In this document: positions 41,101 to 52,970 of the stretch, piece by piece
Layout: each line of letters starts with the position of its first letter
How positions within the stretch are numbered: position 1 is the first letter of the stretch
Source of the DNA: Brachyhypopomus gauderio
Taxonomy: Eukaryota; Chordata; Actinopteri; Gymnotiformes; Hypopomidae
Direction of reading: 5' to 3'
DNA: 64,000 nt
Assembly (NCBI RefSeq): GCF_052324685.1
Contig: NC_135221.1
Location: 22,857,371-22,921,370 of the forward strand
Program-made: the position numbers and the translations under genes
Notes under the pieces: generated by a model
The model's input: only the letters and a program-made list of their open reading frames with translations
Told to the model about the DNA's origin: nothing
Databases searched by the model: none

Positions 41101-44100
41101 CTAAATTATAGAACCATAACAGTTTGACATCAAAATGGTGACCCTTTACCATGACGACAGTCTAAGTCCCTTGAGGTAGTTTTCCATTTCTTAATTTCTC
41201 TGTTTTCACTTCTACAGTGTCACTGAACCAATCACTACAATCACTACAACTGCTCCAGTTGCTGAGAAAGACACATTCAAAACACCTGAACCCAAACCAC
41301 AGTCAACTCCTAAAACAAGGTGCATTATAATTACCTTAGAAAAAGTTTAAGATACAAGAAGATCGAAGGAATTTTTGTCTTATCTTATTGTTTTATGTAG
41401 CTACTTGTGCTACATAAAGAGTTTCCTTTTGTAATGTGACTAAATTATAGTTTCATAATAGTTTAAGATCAAAATGGTCAACCTAAACCATGATGATGGT
41501 CTCAGCCCCTTGAGGGAGACATACGTTTCCTAATTTCTATAATGTTCTCTCTTCCACAGTATCATTGAAACAATCACTCCAACTGCTCCATTTGCTGAGA
41601 AAGAAACATCCAAAATACCTGAACCCAAACCACTGTCAACTCCTAAAACAAGGTGCATTATATTTACGATAGAAAAATCTCGAACTCATAAATATAGAAA
41701 TAAAATTTTCATCTTCTCTTATTATTTTCATGTACCTACATGTGCCAAGCATGATCATTTATTTTGCTCCTTACATATCTTTAAAATTTCGTGACTAAAT
41801 TGTAGAATTATAGCAGTTCATCAAAATGATGAACCTTTACCATGACGACAGTCTAAGTCCCTTGAAGTAGTTTTCCATTTCCTAATTTCTCTGTTTTCAT
41901 TTCTATAGTGTTACTGAACCAATCACTACAATCACTACAACTGCTCCAGTTGCTGAGAAAGACACATTCAAAACACCTGAACCCAAACCACAGTCAACTC
42001 CTAAAACAAGGTGCATTATAATTACATTATAAAAAAGTTAGGGATCAGTGTCATTATGTTTATGCACCTACATGTACCAAGCAAGAATATCTCTATTTTT
42101 GCTACTTCAATATAAAAATAATTGTAAATAATAATATGTAATAATAATAAAAAATAATCACTTGTTTACACCCTAGCAACAACCTAACAACTACCTGGGG
42201 ATGGATTATGTTGCACCATCACTGTATTTTCTTCAGGAAATGCTCTTTTCTAGTTTCTGTTCTGTTCTCCCTTCCTCAGTGTCACTGGACCAATCACCAC
42301 AACTGCTCCTGTTGCACAGAAAGACACATTCAAAACACCTGAACCCAAACCACAGTCAACTCCTAAAACAAGGTGCATTATATTTACGATAGAAAAAGTT
42401 AAAATACATGAAGATATAAGCCATTTTTATCTTTTATTAATTTATGTAGCTACATGTGGTGAACATTTACATACTTTATACATTTCATATGAATAAATTA
42501 CAGTACCATAATAGTTTGAGATCAAAATGGTGATGCTAAACCATGATGACAATTCCTTGAGGTAGACATCCATTTCCTAATTTCTGTATTATTCTCTCTT
42601 CCAGTGTCATCGAAACAATCACTCCAACTCCAGTTGCAAAGAAAGAAACATCAAAAACACCTGAACCCAAACCACAGTCAACTCCTAAAATAAGGTGCAT
42701 TATAATTACATTATAAAAAAGTTAGCGATCAGTGTCATTATGTTTATGTATCTACATGTGCCAAGCATGAATATCTCCATATTTGCTCATTAAATATTTT
42801 ACAGATTTTGAATGACTATATAATAGTACCATAAAAGTTTAAATGGTGGGTGAAAGCAGGCATCTACTTCCTAAACATGCACAATGTTTTCCAGTGGTAT
42901 ATACTTCCAGTTATTTTTCTGCTGGATCTTTGACTAGTAAAAAAAAATTCTCAACTTATTTTTTTTTTTTTTGGGGAACCTTCTTGCGCACACACTAACA
43001 GCTAAAGTTAAAGCTAAACTGGTTACACACTAACAGTTACACTAATAATCAATTAATTGGGATTTTACCACAACCAATTTATCACCTAGCAACCACAGAG
43101 CAACCATTTGAGATGCCTTAGCAACCACCTACCAAAATCATAGCAACCAAATAGCAATTTCATAGCAGTCAGCAGGGTTACCATAGCAACAACCAAGGAA
43201 GACCACACAAATCACTTAGCAACCACTTGTAGCTTGATAGGAACCACCTTTTACCATGACGACAGTCTAAGTCCATTGAAATAGTTTTCTAATTTCTCTG
43301 TTTTCATTTCTACAGTGTCACTGAACCAATCACTACAATCACTACAACTGCTCCAGTTGCGGAAAAAGACACATTCAAAACACCTGAACCCAAACCACAG
43401 TCAACTCCTAAAACAAGGTGCAGTATAATGACATTATAAAAAAGTTAGGTATCAGTGTCATTATGTTTATGTATCTACATGTACCAAGCAAGAATATCTC
43501 TATTTTTGCTACTTCAATATAAAAATAATTGCATGACTAACTGTTGCTATGGTAGTCCCAGGTATTCATTTCCTAATCAGGGTTTGCTCATGCACGTTTT
43601 CTGATAGTATATACTCCTATTATTGATTGGCTGGATTTTTTGACCGCTAATTAGTTGAGCAGTTTTCAAGATGCTGACAAAACACCAACTCTGAAATGTT
43701 TGAAGTGAAAGTGTGGTTGTTTACAACTTTTTGATTGGACACCCAGTTCCCATGTAGCAAGCATTTATTGTCTCTATTTCTTCTCTTGTGTATTGAGCGG
43801 TGAAATTTTCAAAACTATTATATCCACACTCCCACACATGCTAACTGGTTGCAGCCGAACAGTTACAATGGTCAATTGAATTTCCACAACAACCACTTAA
43901 CCACCTAGCAAGGCCACCCACCTGTCTTTATTATTTTTATGTGCCAAGCATGATAATCTTTATTTTTGCTTCATATCTTTAAAATTTCGTGACTAAATCA
44001 GAATCATAGAAGTTTGAGATCAAAATTATGAACTTTTACCATGACGACAGTCTCAGTCCCTTGAGGTAGTTTTCCATTTCCTAATTTCTCTGTTTTCATT

Positions 44101-44923
44101 TCTACAGTGTCACTGAACCAATCACTACAATCACTACAACTGCTCTAGTTGCTGAGAAAGACACATTCAAAACACCTGAACCCAAACCACAGTCAACTCC
44201 TAAAACAAGGTGGATTTATTTACGGGCCCAGGTTTAATGGTCACGGTTCACTACTGATTTACGTTAGGAACAAGTTACACACTTAACAATATTTATTAAT
44301 AATTTTTTATCTTGTTACCTATGCCAAACACAAGTATGTCTATTTTATCTCTTTCCATGTTTTAAATATTTTCTGTGGCTAAATAATAGTATCATAACTG
44401 TAAGAGGTCACTTCTAAGAAAAGGATCAGTTCCACATTTACCTTTTTAGATTAAATATATATAAACATCACCTGCGAATTTATTAGGTATACCTTGCAAG
44501 TACTGGGTTGGACCCCCTTTTGCCTTCAGAACTGCCTTAATCCTTTGCGGCATAAATTCAACAAGGTACTGGAAACATTCCTCAGACAGTCTGGTCCTTA
44601 TCGACATGATAGCATTGGTACAGATTTGTCTGCTGCACATCCATGATGTGAATCTCCTGTTCCAGCACATCTCAAAGGTGCTGTATTGGATTGAGATCTG
44701 GTGACAGTGGAGGACATTCAACTACAGTGAACTCATTGTTGTGTTTAAGAAATTCAAAAACCAGCCCGTCTGGAACCAACAACCATGCCACGTCACTTAA
44801 ATCACCTTTCTTCTCCATTCTGATGCTCGGTTTGAACTGCAGTAGATCATCTTGGCCATGTCTACATGCCTAAATGCATTGAGCTGGTGTTCCTAATAAT
44901 GTGGCCGTTTGTGTGTGTGTGTT

Positions 44924-45012
<89 letters not shown>

Positions 45013-45038
45013 TACGAGTGTGTGTGTGTGTGTGTGTT

Positions 45039-45099
<61 letters not shown>

Positions 45100-48000
45100 T
45101 ACGAGTGTGTGTGTGTGTGTGTGTGTCTGTGTGTCTGTGTGTGGGTGGGTGTCAAATTGTGGGTTTGTTGCTTTAGCACATCTATTTTGATTCGGCTAGA
45201 TCCATTTCTTGGTGTGACGCCGGGGGCGTCGGGACAGAGGCAGCCGGAGATGCAGGTTGCATGGAATGGAGTTTATTCTCCGTAATGATGCAAACGAAAA
45301 CAGACAGCGACAACTGGTATTTAAGCAAAAACAATGGACGAATGTAGCTTGTGACGCAGAGCTAGAGAGGTCCAGTGAAGCTTTCAAAGGCAATGTGCAG
45401 CACTGGACCGGCTTAAAAAGAGAGATATAATCGTGCACAGGTGTTAGTATTCAGGAGAATGGGATGGTGGGAGTGGTTGTGTGCTCGGGGGTGTGTGCTG
45501 GGATCGGCTGCAGGTTGGGACGCGCCCCCTCCGGTGGCGACCCGGCCCCCTCACCGTGACACCTGGTTTAATTGGGTGCCATATCACAAAAATGTAAAAA
45601 TATCCTGCCCTCTGCACCATTGGCCAGTGATATTACAGCCATAGGTCTGCATGTCTTATTGTCTCTGTTCCTCTTCCTTCAGTGTGCCTGATCCTGTCTT
45701 GCCTGCTTCAATTGCTGTGCAGAAAACTCCCCAGTCCAAACCCAGAACAGAGCCCCCTCCCCCAATAAGGTTGGGTAGATATCTAGTAAATATTCATAAA
45801 CATATCAGGATATGCACAACTCAATATTTCAGCTAGATATATAGGAAGTACTATACATTGCTACATTTCCTTTATAATTGCTAAAGTGTTGTGTTCAGTC
45901 TTTTATTAGTTCAATTAAATATTTATGATAATGGACTGATTAATTGGAAGGCCGGGTGGATCATTCTTGTCATGTTCATCATTAAGATATAAATTATATC
46001 TGAAAATGCAATTTTTTTCCTTTCTTATCTTTTGTGTTGCTGCCTCTTTTTCCTCAGTGTACAAAAAGTTGAGAAGACCAGTAACTTAAATGATGTTGAT
46101 CTTATGGATCTGACCCAGAGGTAAGTGTCCAGGAGAGATTATCTGTAAAACAAACTGCTACACTGAAGAGTCCCTACATCATGATTGCCTTTTTTTAGAT
46201 AGTTGCTACCTGCATTAAGAATTTTAGGAGCACATATGTGCACTTTGCAGAATTGCCTTTAGAGGCCAGTGGAGATGTTCTAGTGGCAGAGATTCAAGTA
46301 TTTATCTTATGTCATCATGTTCAAGCATTTCAGTTGTTTCACACATTAATGTGTATACCCCTCTCCACTCGTCAACTGTACAGTGACCCACAGAAACAAG
46401 TGAACCCTGTCCCTACCACCACAGACCTGCTGACAGGACTAGGAAGGTGAGTGTGTGTGGGTGGGGGTTCTCAGCTAAGGTAGCTGTTGCTACTGGGACA
46501 CTCCGTGAAATATGAAAGAGATGTCTCAAAATACTCAAAATAAATGATAGTAAATCATACCCTGCAATAAAAAGAGGCTTACCAGACAGACTGCATATCA
46601 TTTGCATCTAGTTCTTGGCACAATGTATAATAAAACAAATTATTAAGTATCATGCAAAATGCATTATTCAAAAACCATATGCAAGTACACTTGGCATTTT
46701 CCCTACAATTAAGATTATTTTTTGTAGGATAACTACATTGTCGCTGCCACCAAACAGCTGATCAAGTGGCCACTTTCCCCATTCACATAGATAGGATTGT
46801 CGTGTATAGCTGGGCATTACAAATATGCGTTTTGAGTGCACTGTTGGCTCCTCCCACAGCTCTCTGCCCCAATCAGAGAAGACCCGAGGCTCTCTGGATC
46901 TTCTTGCCCTTGATGTCATCCCTATTGACACCAATTCTGAGAAGTAAAGTTTTTCCTTTCTAAATCTATGAGTTAACTGCATGGTGTCTCAGTAACTGAA
47001 AATTCAGATATTTAAAAGCAAAAACTAAAATAAAGTAATATATGTGTGTGTTCAGCTTATATGCGGACATCATGAACTCATTGAACTTTCGTTTCTTGCT
47101 ACTCCATCATAGGCTGAGCACTGATAAATCAAATGCCAAAGTTGAAACAACACAAATGGTTGTGCGGTCAAAGGACTCAAAAAGGTACAGCATAATATTA
47201 TTCCAGTTAGATTTTTAAGAATCTTCCTTTTAGATTTTTAATAATCATAATATTATTCCAGTTAGATTTAATTTTTATTTTTTTATTACATTTCCATTCA
47301 ACTACAGTGAACTCATTGTTGTGTTCAAGAAACTAGTCTCAGATCATTCGCACTTTATGAAATTAGGTGTTATCCTGCTGAAAGTAGCCATCAGAACATG
47401 GGTACATTGCTCATAATGTGATGGACATGGTCAGCAACAATACATGATGCTCAGTTGGTACTAATGGGCCCAAAGTGTGCCAGGAAAATATCCCCCACAC
47501 CATAGCACCACCACCACCAGCCTGAACTGTTGATATAAGGCAGGATGGATCCATGCTTTTATGTTGTTGATGGCAAATTCTGACCTTACCATCTGAATGT
47601 CAGCAGAAATCCAGACTCATAAGGCCAGGCAACGTTTTTCCAATCTTCTATTGTCCAATTTTGGTGAGCTTGTGTGAATTGTAGCATCAGTTTCCTGTTC
47701 TTAGCTGACAGGAGTGGCACCAGGTGTGGTCTTCTGCTACTGTAGCCCATCCACCTCAAGTCTCACCTCTGTTGTGTGTTCAGAGATGCTCTTCTGCGTG
47801 CCTCAGTTGTAACGACTGGTTATTTGAGTTACTGAGATGCTCTTCTGCGTGCCTCAGTTGTAACGACTGGTTATTTGAGTTACTGTTGCCGTTACTATTA
47901 GCTCAAACCAGTCTGACTATTCCCCTCTGACCTCTGGCATCAACAAGGCATTTGCGTCCACAGAACTGCCATTCATGGGATATTTTCTCTTTTTTGAACC

Positions 48001-51000
48001 AATCTCTGTAAATCTTAGAGATGGTTGTGCGTAAAAATCCCTGTAGATCAGCAGTTTCTGAAATACTCAAACCAGCCCGTCTGGAACCAACAACCATGCC
48101 ACGTCACTTAAATCACCTTTCTTTCCCATTCTGATGCTCTGTTTGAACTGCAGCAGATCGTCTTTGCCATGTCTACATGCCTAAATGCATTGAGTTGCTG
48201 CCACGTGATTGGCAGATTTGACATTTGCGTTAATGAGCAGTTGGACAGGTGTACCTGATAAAGTGGCCGGTTGTGTATGTATGTATATATATATATATAC
48301 ACAATGTATGAGTGTGTGTGTGTGTGTGTGTGTATGTGTGTGTGTGTGTGGGTGGGTGGGTGTCTGTGTGTGGGTGGGTGTCAAATTGTGGGTTTGTTGC
48401 TTGTTGCTTTAGCACATCTATTTTGATTCAGCTAGGTTCATTTCCTGGTTTAATTGGGAGTGGTGTAGGATGATAAACGTGAAGTTGTGTAGTGTATATT
48501 TCTGTGTAGGGGATGCCGACCTTCTACATGTGCAGCATGTGTGTTTACAATGACAACACAATCTCCATTACAACAAAGACTTTAAATAATATATCAATAC
48601 ATACAGACATTGTATATATGTAAACATCTATATAAAAAAAATAAACGAATGTAGTTTTTTTTATACCTATATTGCTCTCTCATTCCTCAGTGTCCCTGAA
48701 GCAGTCACTTCAGCTGCTTTGATTGTTCAGAAAGGCCCTTCCAAAACACCAGAACCCAAGTCAGAGGTTACTCCTAAACAAAGGTTCATCAACCTTTTTA
48801 TGTGGTTGTAGTGTTGTAGATGTAGTGTAGTAGATAATCAGCTATCTAAGCTATATGACACATGATATTTGTCACGAGATGTCATATCACAAAAATGTAA
48901 AAATATCCTGCCCTCTGCACCACTGGCCAGTGATATTACAGCCATAGGTCTGCATGTCTTATTGTCTCTGTTCCTCTTCCTTCAGTGTGCCTGATCCTGT
49001 CTTGCCTGCTTCAATTGCTGTGCAGAAAACTCCCCAGTCCAAACCCAGAACAGAGCCCCCTCCCCCAATAAGGTTGGGTAGATATCTAATAAATATTCAT
49101 AAACATATCAGGATATGCACAACTCAATATTTCAGCTAGATATATAGGAAGTACTATACATTGCTACATTTCCTTTATAATTGCTAAAGTGTTGTGTTCA
49201 GTCTTTTATTAGTTCAATTAAATAGTTATGATAATGGACTGATTAATTGGAAGGCCGGGTGGATCATTCTTGTCATGTTCATCATTAAGATATAAATTAT
49301 ATCTGAAAATGCAATTTTTTCCTTTCTTATCTTTTGTGTTGCTGCCTTTTTTCTCAGTGTACAAAAAGTTGAGAAGACCAGTAACTTAAATGATGTTGAT
49401 CTTATGGATCTGACCCAGAGGTAAGTGTCCCATAGGAGAGATTATCTGTAAAACAAACTGCTACACTGAAGAGTCCCTACATCATGATTGCCTTTTTTTA
49501 GATAGTTGCTACCTGCATTAAGAATTTTAGGAGCACATATGTGCACTTTGCAGAATTGCCTTTAGAGGCCAGTGGAGATGTTCTAGTGGCAGAGATTCAA
49601 GTTTTTATCTTATGTCATCATGTTCAAGCATTTCAGTTGTTTCACACATTAATGTGTATACCCCTCTCCACTCGTCAACTGTACAGTGACCCACAGAAAC
49701 AAGTGAACCCTGTCCCTACCACCACAGACCTGCTGACAGGACTAGGAAGGTGAGTGTGTGTGGGTGGGGGTTCTCAGCTAAGGTAGCTGTTGCTACTGGG
49801 ACACTCCGTGAAATATGAAAGAGATGTCTCAAAATACTCAAAATAAATGATAGTAAATCATAACCTGCAATAAAAAGAGGCTTACCAGACAGACTGCATA
49901 TCATTTGCATCTAGTTCTTGGCACAACATATAATAAAACAAATTATTAAGTATCATGCAAAATGCGTTATTCAAAAACCATATGCAAGTACACTTGGCAT
50001 TTTCCCTACAATTAAGATTATTTTTTGTAGGATAACTACATTGTCGCTGCCACCAAACAGCTGATCAAGTGGCCACATTCGCCATTCACATAGATAGGAT
50101 TGTCTTGTATAGCTGGGCATTGCAAAGATGCGTTTGAGTGCAATGTTGGCTCCTCCCACAGCTCTCTGCCCCAATCAGAGAAGACCCGAGGCTCTCTGGA
50201 TCTTCTTGCCCTTGATGTCATCCCTATTGACACCAATTCTGAGAAGTAAAGTTTTTCCTTTCTAAATCTATGAGTTAACTGCATGGTGTCTTAGTAACTG
50301 AAAATTCAGATATTTAAAAGCAAAAACTAAAATAAAGTAATATATGTGTGTGTTCAGCTTATATGTGGACATCATGAACTCATTGAACTTTCGTTTCTTG
50401 CTACTCCATCACAGGCTGAGCACTGATAAATCAAATGCCAAAGTTGAAACAACACAAATGGTTGTGCGGTCAAAGGACTCAAAAAGGTACAGCATAATAT
50501 TATTCCAGTTAGATTTTTATTAATCTTATTATTAAAAATCATTTAGATTTTTAAGAATCTTCCTTTTAGATTTTTAATAATCATAATATTATTCCAGTTA
50601 GATTTTTATTATTTCTGCTTCCTAATTTGCTAATGTAATGTCTCATCAGTTCCACTGAAACGGTTACCATCACAACCACCAAAACAGAGATAATCAAAGG
50701 GAATGATCTACACCATGAGTACAGGTATGTATTACACATGGCTTCCATTCCACTGGAGAGAATTTTCAGCGAGATTATTCAAACTATGATAATTTTATAT
50801 ACTTGGTTGGTTTCTATTTATTTTACATAAAATCATATTAAGATTTTGTAACATTCATTTGTATGTCACCTTGTCTAAATAATTTTTTATCATTAATGTA
50901 TAATATATAATTTAACCATGTGGATTTAGAATAAATATCACTAGTATATTCATGATTTTCTGAGCATGTGATGTTTCTGCTCTCAGTTCTTTGCCCCAAT

Positions 51001-52908
51001 CCCAAAAGACTTTGAAATCTCTGGACCTGCTTGCCGAAGACGTAATCCCCATTGACACAAGGTGAGTTTTTCACTCCTTTATTATCAAATTATTACAAAT
51101 ACATTATTGTTTCAAAACATATAAAAGAAGTAATATTTCATGTCTGATTCAAGATTCTGTAACATCACTATTAATCTTTTTTGCTGCCCTCAATGCAGAA
51201 TCAGCATTAACAAACCACAAAGCAAAGTTGACACATCTCAAACTGTGATGTATACAAGGGATTCAAAGAGGTACAGCAACACATTCCTTCAACCGTTTTT
51301 AGTAGTATTGTTTTGTGGAAGTAGTGTGAAATGATCATACTTCAACATATCCTCTACTTAAATGACAATTGAGCATATGATTGGTTACTTCCTCAGCTCT
51401 TTGCCCCAATCAGAAAGGACTAAAGAATCACTGGATCTGCTTGGATTTGATTTCATGCCCAGTAAAGAAAATACAGACAAGTGAGCTTCTTTCTTTTAAG
51501 GCTGTTTTAGTGGTGTTTCAGAAATACAATACGTAACATTCAAAATAGTAGAGGTGAAGCATTTTCAACAAGATTATAATGTTGCAGTCTTTGCCCAAAT
51601 TTCAGTACCCTGCTGTCATTGCAGGTACAGCAGCAACAAAACACAAACCATAGTTGAGACATCTCAAACTGTACTGCTCCCAAAGAAAGACTTCACGAGG
51701 TAAAGCAACATTTACATGAGAATTCAAAAGAGATTCTAAAGAGGTAGTGTTCATTCTAAAGAGGTAGTGTTCATTCCTCATCTTCCTCATTAGTTAGGTG
51801 GACTGGAGAACATTAGAATTCAGTTTGCACATGACAATCTGTTCTCATCACTCAGAGTAGAATCAGCATGAAATAGCTCTGCTGATCCATTTGAACCCAG
51901 TCCATTAATGAGAATGTGCAAGAAGGGATGATGATGATTTGGGAGTAAAGGTGATGATTTCCAATACAGGCAATCATCTGTGTACACATCACACTTATTA
52001 CAAATACAGTTGGTTCTCTCTCTTTCTCTTGACAGGACTATAGAGCGGTTTGATCCCATAATGTCATACAGGTATGCCTGCAGCCAGAATGATTAACATG
52101 CTGTTGGGTGATGATGATGATGGTGATGAGGATTATGATAATCTAGAAGATAGACACGATGGGGGTAATGGGCAGTATTAAGCCAGCATGTCAGTGAATC
52201 AGTATGATGGCAAATGCCAAGACAAATGTACATATAACCTCAGCGTTAGAGCCCCAATGATGTTGATTTACCAAAAACATAAAATGGATTTGTTTTTGAT
52301 ATGACATATATGACATTCTTTGTTGTTGTTGATTTATGTCTCAGGGAGAATATGGCTGGTGATGTCACGAGTAGATTGTATGATGACTTTCCCAGTGACA
52401 TTGATATAACGAGGTAACGTTTATCAAACATGTTGTGTTGGCACATTTAACAGTCCAGTGCAGATCGGCAGTTCTGAAGTTCAAACCTTATTGAAAAGTG
52501 CAGGTGTTCCATTCTTTGCATTCTAGCCTCAAAAGTGACACTTCAGAGGAACGCTATATATGCCCTGTGTGTGTGCTGTAATGTATCTGGGTCTGTCCGT
52601 GTCTGATGTGTGATCTTCGAATGCTGTCTTTCAGACAGAGGAGCAAGCAGACTGTCTTAATGTCTCATTGCTCTTATTAACGTTGCCTACATATGGAAAT
52701 TATACACCACCACTGTTCTAAAAATAACCTCAGTCTTGTCCAGATTATTCCTTTTATTCCTTGTACAGGATTCACCTGTAGCTTTTCAAAGTATATTAGT
52801 AATTATCCACTTACAACTGTGATTTTTATGTCATAGGTCATCTGACAGTGTGTCACCACGGAATGAGTGGACACCATCTACTCTGCTCACCACAATAAAG
52901 AAGAGGTA

Positions 52909-52970
<62 letters not shown>

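Larger units (their letters stand above)
28076..44209 (+). repeat. znf185: znf185 exon array: 20 intact copies of a 28-34 residue [13 protein letters not shown] exon
   Basis: Intact exons: 28076-28177, 33355-33438, 33912-34013, 34758-34850, 35384-35473, 36487-36588, 36825-36917, 37174-37266, 38374-38475, 39220-39312, 39562-39651, 40530-40622, 40876-40962, 41218-41319, 41560-41652, 41909-42010, 42280-42372, 42605-42694, 43316-43417, 44108-44209. Lengths are 84-102 nt, all multiples of three, and all start and end with the same split codon (AG|T). Each can therefore be added or skipped without frame change. Each unit has an I/V-T/E-rich head, a PVA(E/Q/K)KD/E core and the [13 protein letters not shown] tail, with repeated Ser/Thr-Pro sites. 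Nucleotide identity between copies is very high, including flanking intron, which means recent duplication or gene conversion. It encodes 636 residues in all if fully included. Confidence 0.93.

Noticed and set aside
28076..44209. Regularly spaced repeats suggesting a CRISPR-like array
   Set aside because: Eukaryotic locus; repeats are 84-102 nt coding exons with GT-AG borders and kb-scale irregular spacing.
44862..45285. ORFs of 75-139 codons on both strands
   Set aside because: Translations of TA and GT dinucleotide runs (Tyr-Ile and Cys-Val repeats).
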